Below are positions 8,389 through 18,255 of a stretch of 37,993 nt of DNA, in pieces. Source of the stretch: Bacteroidales bacterium (lineage in GTDB: Bacteria > Bacteroidota > Bacteroidia > Bacteroidales > UBA7960); NCBI GenBank assembly GCA_003559735.1, contig PWKN01000284.1:1-37993 (forward strand), written 5' to 3'. The notes beneath the pieces are model-generated. The model made no database searches. It was not told the origin of the DNA and was given only the letters and a program-made list of their open reading frames with translations. A program made the translations under genes and the position numbers. Position 1 is the stretch's first letter. Each line of letters opens with the position of its first letter.

Positions 8389-9495
8389 TTATTGTCTGAC
8401 TTCAGGTCCGGGTCCGGCAGATTTGATAACGAGTGTCAGCCTGTTGCGGTTGTCCTGGTAAGTCTGTTCGGTGCGTGAACACATGGCCAGGATAAGTTTC
8501 AGCCCAATATCTTCATCACCGGGTTCTTCTTTCAGCAAATCCATTTCACTGCCTGCAATGTCAAACACAAAACGGAGGCTGTGATCACGTTCAGAATAGG
8601 ACAAGCTGATTTTTACATCAGAGTGGTCGCTGATCAGCAACAACATCTCTTCGGCCAGCAACTGTGTATAATGAGACACTTTTGGGGGCACCAGGTGCTT
8701 TTCGCAAAATGTGCTGATCTTAGCCTGTATGGCATAAATGTCATAACTGGGCGATGTAATATGAAAGTCAAGACTGCGTATCCGGTGGATAAAGGCCTTG
8801 GTTTTTCCCCGTTGCGGATGTTCGAAGATCTGTTCCGGCGGCCCTTCCTCATATATGGAACCTTCATCCATGTAAAGGACCCGGTTTGAAATGCTCCGGG
8901 CAAATTCCATTTCGTGGGTTACGATCATCATGGTCATCCCTTCTCTTGAGAGGCGGCGGATTACTGCCAGCACTTCACTGACCATGGTTGGGTCAAGGGC
9001 GGATGTGGGTTCATCAAACAGGAGGATTTCCGGATCCATAGACATGCAACGGGCTATGCCAACCCTTTGTTTTTGTCCTCCTGAAAGCTCTTCAGGCAAA
9101 CTGTAGGCCTTTTCCGTTAGTCCGACCAGCTGCAGCAACTCGTATGCCCTGGCTTCAGCCTGCATTTTTGTTTTCCTGAGCAGCTTTACCGGTCCGAGAC
9201 ATAGGTTTTCCAATACATTCAGGTGATCATACAGGTTGAACGACTGAAAAACCATACCCATACGCTGCCTTATCTTTGGCACATTGGTGCGCTTGCTCAG
9301 GAGCGGAATACCGTCAATGAATATTTGTCCGTCATCCGGTATTTCAAGCAGGTTGATGCACCGCAGCAGGGTACTTTTTCCGGTACCTGACGGACCTATA
9401 ACCGAGATTATCTCACCCTTGTTTATGTCAATGGTCACATCCTTCAGAACAACAAGGTTCCCATACTGTTTGGATAAATTGCGTATGCTGATCAT
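8389..9495 (-). CDS. Amino-acid-type ABC transporter ATP-binding protein with ~130 aa C-terminal extension
   Basis: Walker [10 protein letters not shown], signature [14 protein letters not shown], Walker [14 protein letters not shown]. Extension after ~aa 240 resembles a histidine-kinase-like ATPase fold ([11 protein letters not shown]...[11 protein letters not shown]). Confidence 0.92.
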   Translation of the reverse strand: MISIRNLSKQYGNLVVLKDVTIDINKGEIISVIGPSGTGKSTLLRCINLLEIPDDGQIFIDGIPLLSKRTNVPKIRQRMGMVFQSFNLYDHLNVLENLCLGPVKLLRKTKMQAEARAYELLQLVGLTEKAYSLPEELSGGQKQRVGIARCMSMDPEILLFDEPTSALDPTMVSEVLAVIRRLSREGMTMMIVTHEMEFARSISNRVLYMDEGSIYEEGPPEQIFEHPQRGKTKAFIHRIRSLDFHITSPSYDIYAIQAKISTFCEKHLVPPKVSHYTQLLAEEMLLLISDHSDVKISLSYSERDHSLRFVFDIAGSEMDLLKEEPGDEDIGLKLILAMCSRTEQTYQDNRNRLTLVIKSAGPGPEVRQ

Positions 9496-11732
9496 GCCAA
9501 CACCTCCTTTCTTTGTATTTTGCGCTTTCGTTTGGGGTCGACCCCTGTTTCTATTCTGTCCAGGATGAGTCCGAGCGACCAGGCCAGCAGGAAGTAGATC
9601 ACTGCTGCCATGATTAACGGGAAGAAGGCATCGAAGGTACGGCTGCGAATAATATCACTGGCCTTGGTGAGGTCTTGTACGGCAATGTATCCAACAATGG
9701 AGGTCATTTTGAGCAATGAGATGAATTCGCCTTTGTAGACAGGGATGACACGTCGCAGAGCCTGCGGCATGACAATATAAAGAAAAGTTTGTGCCCTCGT
9801 AAACCCCGAAGCAATGCCGGCTTCAGTCTGACCCCTGTCAATGCTTTCTATTGAAGTACGGAACATCTCCGAAACATAAGCAGCAAAATTGATCCCAAAT
9901 GCCACTACAGCTACCAATACCGGGTTTATACGGACCGATGCAAATACAATATAATAAATGATCATCAGCAGCACCAGAACAGGTGTGCCCCTGATCCCGG
10001 AGATGATGGCTGAGGCCGGTCGCTTAAAAAGATTGTTTTTTGACATCCGCATGGCACATATGAGTGCCCCCAGCAATGTGCCAACGATGGTTGCAAGTAT
10101 GGTTATCAGGACAGTAATGTACAGTCCGTTTAATATCAGGATATAACGGTTCTCACGTATCAGGTTGTTGTAAAAACTGTCACCAATGTTCTCCAGGCGC
10201 CCTTTCAATCCAACCACTGCTTTCTCTTTTGCATGACTCCTTACAAGCACAGAGGCTCCGGAATACAGGTATGTGTCAGAAAAATCAATTTGTTCTGCCC
10301 GCTCCGCGGTTCTCATCATAGAGGCGGTGATCATGTCAATTCTTCCTGAAGCCAGCGATGGCAGAAGGCTTGCAAATGGGAGATTTACAAACACCACTTC
10401 TTTGTCAAGCCTGGCTCCAAAACGGCTGGCGATTTCCACATCAAACCCAATATACTGATCCCCTCTTACCGCCGTGAGTGGAAGTCCAAGGTCACTCACA
10501 ATCCCAACCCTAAGTACGCCCTTGTCTCCGGGGTTTTTGATTTCTGGCATAGCCCCGTTGAGTTGTCCAATCCACCTGTTGTATGCTTCATCATAAGTCC
10601 CATCGCTTCTGATATATTGCAGGTATTCATTGAACTGATTTTTCAGTCCGGGGTTTTGTTTGTTGAAGCCTGCTGCAATCTCAACATAAAACAAATGTTC
10701 ATCAAGGGCAGCCAGTCCGGGGTTCTCAGAAAGAAGGGGCAACAGGTAAGCCTCATCTACAAATGCTGCATCAATTCTTCCTGTGCTCAGCGATAACAGC
10801 ATGTCGGGTACTGAATTAAAACTGTACTTCCCTGCATCAGGAAATGCTTCTTCGGCATATGCATCATAGATGGAACCCATCAATATACCAAGCCTTTTGT
10901 CTTTAAGCTCTTCCACACTGGTAATGTATTGTTCTCCTCCAGGCATCCTCTCCTGTGGGGGTGCCTGAACCAGTAAGGCAATACCACCTTCGTAATAACT
11001 GTTGGAGAAAAGGACCCTTTTTGCCCTTTCTTCCGTGATAGACATTCCTGCTCCTATCATATCTACCCTTCCTGCTATCAGTGCAGGCAGCAGGGCGCCG
11101 AATTCCATGTCGATGATTTCCAGCTTTTTGTTAAGTTTGTTGGCAATACGTACAGCGAGTTCAATGTCGAACCCAATAACCTCCTGGTTTGCTGAAACAT
11201 ATGACATTGGTTCGGTGGTGGCCGCTGTACCAAAACGCAATACACCGCTACTGAAACCGGCCGGCAGATCCGGCATGGGTCCGGGTTCTCCTTCAGGGGG
11301 CAGCCATCTGTCAAGCATCTGTTTGTAAGTACCGTCTGAGGTTATTTCTGACAAAACCTTATCGATTGTCGCTTTGAGTGCCTGGTTGCCGGACTGAACA
11401 GCAAATCCATAGTTGTCGGGAACAACGACCTCTTCAAGTACGTGAAGGGTTTCGTAACGACGGGCAATGTTTTTGAGTATGGGCATATCGTATGCGGCTG
11501 CATCGGCCATCCCGGCATCAACAGCCAGAGCGCAGTCGAGCACGGTGTTGTAATAGGCTATGTTTGCATCAGGAAACCGGCCAAGCACCAATTGGTCGGC
11601 AACGGTACCTGTGGGAACTGCAATGAGCGCTCCATCAGGTAACTGATCAAATGTTTCATAATAGTTGCCATCGGTTTTGCAACCATGGAGGAGCATAATT
11701 GCCGGCAGAATCAGCAAAATAATTGTTTTCAT
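9492..11732 (-). CDS. Fused multi-domain solute-binding lipoprotein / ABC permease
   Basis: Lipobox LLHGC; SBP_bac_3-like segments; permease domain with [24 protein letters not shown]...[18 protein letters not shown] and [40 protein letters not shown]. 4-bp overlap with the ATPase gene. Confidence 0.92.
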   Translation of the reverse strand: MKTIILLILPAIMLLHGCKTDGNYYETFDQLPDGALIAVPTGTVADQLVLGRFPDANIAYYNTVLDCALAVDAGMADAAAYDMPILKNIARRYETLHVLEEVVVPDNYGFAVQSGNQALKATIDKVLSEITSDGTYKQMLDRWLPPEGEPGPMPDLPAGFSSGVLRFGTAATTEPMSYVSANQEVIGFDIELAVRIANKLNKKLEIIDMEFGALLPALIAGRVDMIGAGMSITEERAKRVLFSNSYYEGGIALLVQAPPQERMPGGEQYITSVEELKDKRLGILMGSIYDAYAEEAFPDAGKYSFNSVPDMLLSLSTGRIDAAFVDEAYLLPLLSENPGLAALDEHLFYVEIAAGFNKQNPGLKNQFNEYLQYIRSDGTYDEAYNRWIGQLNGAMPEIKNPGDKGVLRVGIVSDLGLPLTAVRGDQYIGFDVEIASRFGARLDKEVVFVNLPFASLLPSLASGRIDMITASMMRTAERAEQIDFSDTYLYSGASVLVRSHAKEKAVVGLKGRLENIGDSFYNNLIRENRYILILNGLYITVLITILATIVGTLLGALICAMRMSKNNLFKRPASAIISGIRGTPVLVLLMIIYYIVFASVRINPVLVAVVAFGINFAAYVSEMFRTSIESIDRGQTEAGIASGFTRAQTFLYIVMPQALRRVIPVYKGEFISLLKMTSIVGYIAVQDLTKASDIIRSRTFDAFFPLIMAAVIYFLLAWSLGLILDRIETGVDPKRKRKIQRKEVLA

Positions 11733-11853
11733 GTTGTTGCGTTTTGTTGTTGTTTGTGATCTGCCGCCAGGTCAGCACCACAGGCTTCACCAGTATGGCT
11801 GAACTGACTGGCTGCAGCATCTTCACCGGTAAGATAACTCCTCACGTCAGTGT

Positions 11854-12435
11854 TCACTTCTTATGTTTCCTGTTTTTCATCCCTGAGTATAATATGCCGA
11901 TCAGCGGATCGATCAGGCGCTGGTGGTTAAACTGGTCATTGCCGTAAAAGATATCTATTTCAAAGCCTTTAGTAGCCATCACCATGGCTTCGGCCACCAT
12001 CACAGGATCGTCAATGTCAAATACGCCCATTGCATTTCCTTCGTCAAGGATCTTTTTGATCAACCGGATCTCTTTGTGATCATATTCTTTACGCAGCTTC
12101 TCAACAATATCCATGTTGTTGATCAGGTCCCGGCGCAAAGCGTCATAATATACGGAGAGCTCTTTTATGGCCCCCATTCGTGTGTGCATATATGCCCTGA
12201 GCTTCTCTAACGGGTTTGATTGTTGCTTTGCGATTGCTTCAAGTTGGGAAGCCAGTACACTTACTTCTGTTTCTATAACGGCTTTGAACACATCTTCTTT
12301 GCTGGCAAAGTGGGTATATATTGTCCGCCGCCCCTTGCGCGCAGCCATTGCAATATCGATCATCGAGGCTTTGCTGAAGCCGAATTTCTCGAACACCCTT
12401 TTTGCAGCGTGAACAATGTGTTCTTTTGTTGTCAT
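11854..12435 (-). CDS. TetR/AcrR family transcriptional regulator
   Basis: N-terminal HTH: KEHIVHAAKRVFEKFGFSKASMIDIAMAARKGRRTIYTHFASKEDVFKAVIE. Confidence 0.93.
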   Translation of the reverse strand: MTTKEHIVHAAKRVFEKFGFSKASMIDIAMAARKGRRTIYTHFASKEDVFKAVIETEVSVLASQLEAIAKQQSNPLEKLRAYMHTRMGAIKELSVYYDALRRDLINNMDIVEKLRKEYDHKEIRLIKKILDEGNAMGVFDIDDPVMVAEAMVMATKGFEIDIFYGNDQFNHQRLIDPLIGILYSGMKNRKHKK

Positions 12436-12749
12436 CTGAACCGGATGTGTGTTGCTGCCTTTGTCCTGAAGGTTATATCCATGGATGGTTTTATCTTGCC
12501 TGCCTTACACATAATGAGTTTTCCAAAAAGGGAATAGCCGCGCTTATGGTGGACTGTATTATTCATAATGAAGGGTTGCAAGGATATGATGGCATCAGGC
12601 AAAGTTACCCCATTTGCAGAAAAAAGACAAATCGCATCAGATATTTGTTATTTTTGTTGAAGGGATTTGTCCTGTATTATCTAAGCTGTTTAATAATCAG
12701 GTTGGTTTTGTGGCGGCGGTTTGTGGTTAAACATAAAAAAAAGAGCAAA

Positions 12750-13448
12750 ATGCCAGAAAAGAGAGTAGTTGTTCTTACCGGTGCGGGTGTCAGTGCAGAG
12801 AGTGGTATCAAGACGTTCCGTGACAGTGGTGGGTTGTGGGAAGATTATGACATTATGGATGTGGCTACGCCAGAGGCGTGGGAGCGAAACCAGGAGCTGG
12901 TGCTTGATTTTTATAATCAGCGCCGCAAACAATTGTATGAGGTGGAACCCAACGATGCCCACTATGCACTGGTTGACCTGGAAAAGGATTTTGATGTACA
13001 AATTATTACCCAGAATGTGGATGATCTGCACGAACGTGCCGGATCCAGCAATGTGATGCATCTTCATGGTGAATTGAAAAAGGTCAGGTCGTCGGTCGAT
13101 GAACGCCTGGTCTATGATCTGGACGGTTGGGAGCTGAAGCCGGGAGACAGGTGTGAAAAAGGCGCACAGCTTCGTCCGCATATTGTATGGTTCGGAGAAC
13201 CGGTCGACATGATCCCAGCGGCCGCTGAGTTGTCAAATTCGGCCGATATATATGTTATCATAGGCACATCATTGAATGTTTATCCTGCTGCCGGACTGGT
13301 AAGTTATGTTCGGCCGGGAACACCCATATACCTGATAGATCCGGGTGAGCTGAGCGTTGGTCATATCCCTGGCCTCACTTTTATAAGGGAAAAGGCGGGG
13401 ACAGGCACCAAAAAGCTGGTAAGCGAACTGAAAAAGGATCACACCTGA
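12750..13448 (+). CDS. SIR2 family NAD-dependent protein deacylase
   Basis: VVVLTGAGVSAESGIKTFRDSGGLWE, ITQNVDDLHERAGS, HLHGEL, PHIVWFGE, IIGTSLNVYPAAGL. ATG 12750 matches the domain start; the 12402 start adds non-homologous sequence. Confidence 0.95.
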   Translation: MPEKRVVVLTGAGVSAESGIKTFRDSGGLWEDYDIMDVATPEAWERNQELVLDFYNQRRKQLYEVEPNDAHYALVDLEKDFDVQIITQNVDDLHERAGSSNVMHLHGELKKVRSSVDERLVYDLDGWELKPGDRCEKGAQLRPHIVWFGEPVDMIPAAAELSNSADIYVIIGTSLNVYPAAGLVSYVRPGTPIYLIDPGELSVGHIPGLTFIREKAGTGTKKLVSELKKDHT

Positions 13449-13520
13449 GCAGGTGCCCCTTGTATGCCGTGAATGTTGCCTGACTGCTGATAAATAACCT
13501 TTGACCGATCATTGTACATG

Positions 13521-14054
13521 ATGCGAAAGTTGTCTGTAAAAGAACTGGGGCGCAAAACACCAGAGCTGTATAAGGCTTCGGATAAACTGCCTGTTGTTTT
13601 GGTGCTCGACAACGTGCGGAGCATGATGAATACCGGTTCGGTTTTTCGCACTGCCGATGCCTTTCTGATGGAAGCTGTTTTTTTATGTGGCATCACAGCT
13701 ACTCCGCCGCACAGAGATATTCACAGGACAGCACTGGGTGCAACCGAAACGGTTGCCTGGAAATATTTCCGGAAAACCACCGGTGCAGTTGAACAGTTAA
13801 AACAGAAAGGTTTTACAATAATCGCATTGGAGCAAGCCACAGGCAGCATCGACCTGACAGACTTCCGGCCTGTGAAAGGGAATGAATACGCACTGGTGTT
13901 TGGAAATGAAGTAAAAGGGGTTGATGAGGAGGTCCTGGCTTTATGCGACTACTGTGTTGAAATCCCGCAGTTCGGTACCAAACACTCCCTCAATATTGCG
14001 GTCAGCGCCGGAATCGTTGTTTGGGATCTTTACTCAAAGCTGAGTATGCCTTAG
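13521..14054 (+). CDS. TrmH/SpoU-family RNA methyltransferase
   Basis: VLVLDNVRSMMNTGSVFRTADAF, ALVFGNEVKGVDEEVL, EIPQFGTKHSLNIAVSAGIVVWDL are SPOUT motifs 1-3. Confidence 0.93.
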   Translation: MRKLSVKELGRKTPELYKASDKLPVVLVLDNVRSMMNTGSVFRTADAFLMEAVFLCGITATPPHRDIHRTALGATETVAWKYFRKTTGAVEQLKQKGFTIIALEQATGSIDLTDFRPVKGNEYALVFGNEVKGVDEEVLALCDYCVEIPQFGTKHSLNIAVSAGIVVWDLYSKLSMP

Positions 14055-14082
14055 CTGTTATGATCTCAACAGAAACTGTTGT

Positions 14083-14111
14083 CTGGCTGTCAGTATTTGC
14101 CAAACAGCCAG
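14083..14111. terminator. 8-bp inverted repeat between convergent genes, possible bidirectional terminator
   Basis: CTGGCTGT (14083-14090) and ACAGCCAG (14104-14111) pair exactly with a 13-nt loop; no clear U-tract. Confidence 0.35.
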
Positions 14112-14112
14112 G

Positions 14113-15450
14113 TTATACCGAAGAGATAAACAGTCTTTTGATGATTCCCGGAATATGCTGTTTATAGGGGGGGAACCTGGCGGGCAGTTCAAATAAAGTG
14201 GTGTTTTTAAAGACACTCTTTGTGTGTGAAAAGGTGTCAAAGCTGTATTTGCCGTGGTATCTTCCAAAACCACTCTCCCCTGTGCCACCAAAAGGCAGAT
14301 GCGGATTAGCCGCATGCAGCATGGTGTCATTGATGCTTACCCCTCCTGAAGAAGTATTGCTCAGCAGCTTTTTTTGAAATTGCCTGTTTTTTGAAAAGAT
14401 ATACAGTGCCAGCGGCCGGGGTTTGTTGTTAATGAATGCGATCGCTTCATCTTCGTTGTCATATGTAATGACGGGCAGTATCGGGCCAAACACTTCCTCT
14501 TCCATAATTATGCTGTTTTCGCAATGGTCGACCAGGGTGGGCGATATATACAAGGTGTCTTTGTTTGTCTTTCCGCCAAAAATGATGGCTGCATCTTCCA
14601 GGTAATTTAACAGCCGGTCGAAATGTCTTGTGTGGACAATCCGGCCATAATCGGCTGACTGCTCCTGGTCTTCGCCAAAAAAGGAGATGATCTTATCCTT
14701 AATCCCGGCAATGAGTTCATCTTTAATCGTTCTTTGAACAAGCAAATAATCTGGCGCAATACATGTTTGTCCGGCGTTCACAAACTTCCCGAAAACGATT
14801 CTGGAAGCTGTTTTAACGGGGTCATATGTTGCATCAACCACGCAGGGTGACTTTCCGCCCAGTTCGAGGCAGACGGGTGTAAGGTTTTCTGCAGCGGCTG
14901 CCATGACAATTTTACCTACTGTTCGTCCCCCTGTGAAAAAAATATAGTCAAACTTCTTTTTTAGCAATTCCTGTGTTTTTTCTGCACCGCCAATAACGAC
15001 CTCTATGGTTTGCCTGTCGAAATATGCCTCCAGCATCTCCTTTAATACGGTTGCACTGTGCCAGGATAGCTCCGATGGTTTGAGGGTAACCGTATTGCCA
15101 GCCGCCAGTGCCCCGATAAGGGGCAGTATGTTTGCATGGACAGGGTAATTATAGGGTCCGATGATCAGCACCTTTCCGAATGGCTCTTTCAGTATGTGTG
15201 AAGTTGCCAGCGGAAAGGCAATCCAGCTGGTTTTCACCTTTACAGGCTTTGCCCATTTCCCGATGTTGTTGATGAAAAAAGCAATTTCCCGCTGACAGTA
15301 GGCAATCTCAGTAAAAATTGCTTCTGCCCGGGGTTTGGCAAGGTCTTTCCGTAATGCATCGTACAGTTTGTCTTCGTAGGCACTGATTGCTGCTCCAAGC
15401 TTTTTCAACAGGTCTGTCCGCTGACGTATGCTTTTCTTAAGGTGGATCAT
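14113..15450 (-). CDS. Aldehyde dehydrogenase family protein (ALDH3-like)
   Basis: GPYNYPVHANILPLIGALAAGNTVTLKPSE, FFTGGRTVGKIVM, LELGGKSPCVVD, NAGQTCIAPDYLL. Confidence 0.95.
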   Translation of the reverse strand: MIHLKKSIRQRTDLLKKLGAAISAYEDKLYDALRKDLAKPRAEAIFTEIAYCQREIAFFINNIGKWAKPVKVKTSWIAFPLATSHILKEPFGKVLIIGPYNYPVHANILPLIGALAAGNTVTLKPSELSWHSATVLKEMLEAYFDRQTIEVVIGGAEKTQELLKKKFDYIFFTGGRTVGKIVMAAAAENLTPVCLELGGKSPCVVDATYDPVKTASRIVFGKFVNAGQTCIAPDYLLVQRTIKDELIAGIKDKIISFFGEDQEQSADYGRIVHTRHFDRLLNYLEDAAIIFGGKTNKDTLYISPTLVDHCENSIIMEEEVFGPILPVITYDNEDEAIAFINNKPRPLALYIFSKNRQFQKKLLSNTSSGGVSINDTMLHAANPHLPFGGTGESGFGRYHGKYSFDTFSHTKSVFKNTTLFELPARFPPYKQHIPGIIKRLFISSV

Positions 15451-15453
15451 GGA

Positions 15454-16203
15454 CTATTCAAATGTAAAGGAGATCAATATGCTGCGGGCGTTGAGCCGGT
15501 CAATGGAGTCATAATACCTTGTGGCTTCCTCACCAGGCCTTATCAGGTTGGTGATGCCAAAGGAAGCTTTTAACTCGGCAGCAAACTTGAAATAGAAAAA
15601 ATAGTGGTCAAACCCTACGCCCACTTCATAATGAATGTCATTTCTTCCCACACGGGCCAGTATGTTGTCGCCCACCCCCAGTTCAATGGACGCCAGGTCG
15701 TGGGTATATTTGAAACCGCCGAGAACATAGGCCCTGGTGTTGGTCATCCTGGCCGATTTGTATTTCATGTGGAGGGGAAACTCCAGCATGGTAACCTCAA
15801 AATCCTGGTCTGTATCCGGATTGCGGTGCCATGTATTGCCGTTGCCGGCCGGCATGTAGTACTCCAGGAAGCGGTCGCCAAAAGAAATGGCGGGGATAAA
15901 CCGCAGGTCAAGGTAGTCGTTGATCTTGAGGTTGGAAACGATGCCGATGTGAAATCCATAATTGGGTTCAGGCAATACATATTCGAAGTTGTGTGCCGTT
16001 TCCAGGTTTTCGACAGTCCTTACTGCATAATTCATGGTGTTCAAACCCAGTGAAAAACCGAAATGGTATGGGCGGTGATCATGCTCAAGGCGGTTCTCAA
16101 AACGCAGTATCCTGCCACCGCGCTGTGCGTTGGTTGTGAGTGGTGCCAGCAACATGATGCAGCAAATGGCTGTCAGTAGTTTGAGTTGATGTTTGCTTTT
16201 CAC
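15454..16203 (-). CDS. porT: PorT-like T9SS outer-membrane beta-barrel protein
   Basis: Signal peptide; HFGFSLGLNTMNYAV N-terminal motif; beta-barrel alternation; terminal ARSILISFTFE. Confidence 0.72.
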   Translation of the reverse strand: MKSKHQLKLLTAICCIMLLAPLTTNAQRGGRILRFENRLEHDHRPYHFGFSLGLNTMNYAVRTVENLETAHNFEYVLPEPNYGFHIGIVSNLKINDYLDLRFIPAISFGDRFLEYYMPAGNGNTWHRNPDTDQDFEVTMLEFPLHMKYKSARMTNTRAYVLGGFKYTHDLASIELGVGDNILARVGRNDIHYEVGVGFDHYFFYFKFAAELKASFGITNLIRPGEEATRYYDSIDRLNARSILISFTFE

Positions 16204-16315
16204 GACAACAGTGTATTAATGGACTGTTCCAAATTATATGATTTCAACAAGGCAACAGGTGTACTGGTTGACCGCCTGCAAGCATTGTAACGTAAAACGC
16301 ATCGGTGTTATTTTA

Positions 16316-16966
16316 TCAGGGAGCAAGCCGCGTAATTTTCCATTGGCCGTTTTGATGCGTGTAGAGCAACCGGTCATGGAGCCGGTTTTCCCGTCCCTGC
16401 CAGAATTCTAAAGTTTCCGGATGCAGCCTGAAGCCACCCCAGTGGACGGGTCTTTCAACGGTTTTGCCAGCGTATTGGTTCTCAATGGCTGAAAAAGCTT
16501 CTTCGAGCCTGGCCCGGCTGCTTACCTCCTGACTCTGTGGCGATACTACAGCGCTGATCTGGCTTTTCCTGGGCCGGATGGCAAAATAGTCATCCGATGT
16601 GGCATCGCTCACCTTTTCTGTTCTGCCGCCCACCCTGACCTGCCGTTGCATTTCGAGCCAGAGAAATACCAGTGCGGCATTCGGATTGTTATTCAGTTCA
16701 ACCCCTTTTTGGCTGTTGTAATTGGTGTAGAACACAAAACACCCGTCGCTGTCAACCTCCTTTAGCAGGAGAACCCTTGCAGCAGGCTTGTTGCCTGGCG
16801 TAACAGTGGCCAGGGTCATGGCGTTGGGCTCAGGTACCTGGTTCCTGATCGCCTCATCGAGCCATTTGTTGAACAGTGTAATGGGACTGGGAGGCACTTG
16901 TGACTCATCAAGGAAATACAACTGGTATTCTTCACGCAGTGCACGGAGGTCTTTCTTCATCTGCAA
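16316..16966 (-). CDS. pdxH: Pyridoxamine 5'-phosphate oxidase
   Basis: PNAMTLATVTPGNKPAARVLLLKEVDSDGCFVFYTNYNSQKGVELNNNP...WGGFRLHPETLEFWQGRENRLHDRLLY. Confidence 0.97.
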   Translation of the reverse strand: MQMKKDLRALREEYQLYFLDESQVPPSPITLFNKWLDEAIRNQVPEPNAMTLATVTPGNKPAARVLLLKEVDSDGCFVFYTNYNSQKGVELNNNPNAALVFLWLEMQRQVRVGGRTEKVSDATSDDYFAIRPRKSQISAVVSPQSQEVSSRARLEEAFSAIENQYAGKTVERPVHWGGFRLHPETLEFWQGRENRLHDRLLYTHQNGQWKITRLAP

Positions 16967-17015
16967 GACTTTATCATGGTTTTACGTTGCCTGGTAACCG
17001 GATATGACACACAAA

Positions 17016-18035
17016 TCAGTTCTGGCAGAACTTTAGCATGGCTTCAGACAACAGTTTGTCCTTGTTAACAGGCACAACACCAACCATCTCACATACAAGT
17101 CCGCCACCCAGGTTGCATATCCTGGCCATCAGTTCCACAGGGGTATTGACAGCTACACAGAGGGCTGCCAGGGCGATGACGGTATCTCCGGCACCCGATA
17201 CGTCGGCCACATCGCGAATGTAGGCTGGGATGGATCCCGATTCACTGTGGCCATTTGAGTTGCGCCGGCAATAATAGATGCCTTTTTCCGACAGGGTGGC
17301 AAGCACAATACCCACCTGCAGTTTGTCCTGCAACGCAAGCACCGCTTTATGGATCTGGGCGGGCTCGATGAGCTCTCCATTCAGGTTGAGGCCTTCACGA
17401 AGTTCTTTCAGGTTGGGTTTGATCAGTGTGACGCCCTGATATAGTGAAAAATTTTTCTTTTTTGGGTCAACCACAACGGGCACATCATGTTCTTTGGCCA
17501 ATGCAAGTATATGCTCTATCATGACTGGCGAAATGACCCCTTTGTCGTAATCTTCAAATACAATGGCATCAACGCCATTGCTGTCGAGCAGGTGTTTTAC
17601 TTTTTTCATCAGGGCAGCCGACTCTTCTTCCCGGAGATAATAGGCAACCTCTTCGTCCACACGAAGCATCTGGACATTGTTGCCAAACACACGAAACTTC
17701 ACGGTTGTCAGGCGTTGGTCGCTGGTAATGATGCCTTCGCCGGTGAGTCCCTTTTCGTCGAGCAATTCTTGAAACAATTGTCCCTTGCTGTCGTTTCCGA
17801 TCACAGAGCACAAAACAGGAATCCCTCCCATGTTCTGTATGTTCATGGCCACATTGGCCGCCCCGCCCAGGCGACTTTCACGCTTGTTCAGTCTGACAAT
17901 GGGTACGGGTGCCTCGGGCGATACACGGTCTACGTTTCCCCAAAGGTAGGCATCTATCATCACATCACCGATGATTAGCAGCTTTTTGCCCACAAATGAA
18001 TGAAACAAGCTGGAGATAGTACTTTTTTCTGTCAT
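17016..18035 (-). CDS. PfkB-family kinase, RfaE1/HldE-N-like (D-glycero-beta-D-manno-heptose-7-phosphate kinase)
   Basis: GDVMIDAYLWGNVDRVSPEAPVPIV, LGGAANVAMNIQNMGG, DVSGAGDTVIALAALCV. Confidence 0.9.
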   Translation of the reverse strand: MTEKSTISSLFHSFVGKKLLIIGDVMIDAYLWGNVDRVSPEAPVPIVRLNKRESRLGGAANVAMNIQNMGGIPVLCSVIGNDSKGQLFQELLDEKGLTGEGIITSDQRLTTVKFRVFGNNVQMLRVDEEVAYYLREEESAALMKKVKHLLDSNGVDAIVFEDYDKGVISPVMIEHILALAKEHDVPVVVDPKKKNFSLYQGVTLIKPNLKELREGLNLNGELIEPAQIHKAVLALQDKLQVGIVLATLSEKGIYYCRRNSNGHSESGSIPAYIRDVADVSGAGDTVIALAALCVAVNTPVELMARICNLGGGLVCEMVGVVPVNKDKLLSEAMLKFCQN

Positions 18036-18255
18036 GAATGGTCAGTTGATTGATTCGCTATTTTGGTGTGTTGTTTTGTTGGTGTGCTGCTGATCGTCCA
18101 GGCATAAAAGTGCCGGACCTGGTGGAAAAACAGAACCCTTGCCGGACATGTTACCCGGTAAATTTGCGTTGTCCATGGTTTTTTAAGAACAGGATGGATG
18201 GTCTGACAATGGGCAATCCTCTTCCAATAAAAGTGAAACGTTCGATGTACTAACT

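Noticed and set aside
12402-12749. N-terminal 116-aa extension of the SIR2 ORF
   Set aside because: Overlaps the start of the divergent TetR gene and lacks homology-like content; SIR2 family proteins start at MPEKRVVVLTGAG.
12690-13181. 163-aa minus-strand ORF antisense to SIR2
   Set aside because: Antisense to conserved SIR2 motifs; no domain-like content.
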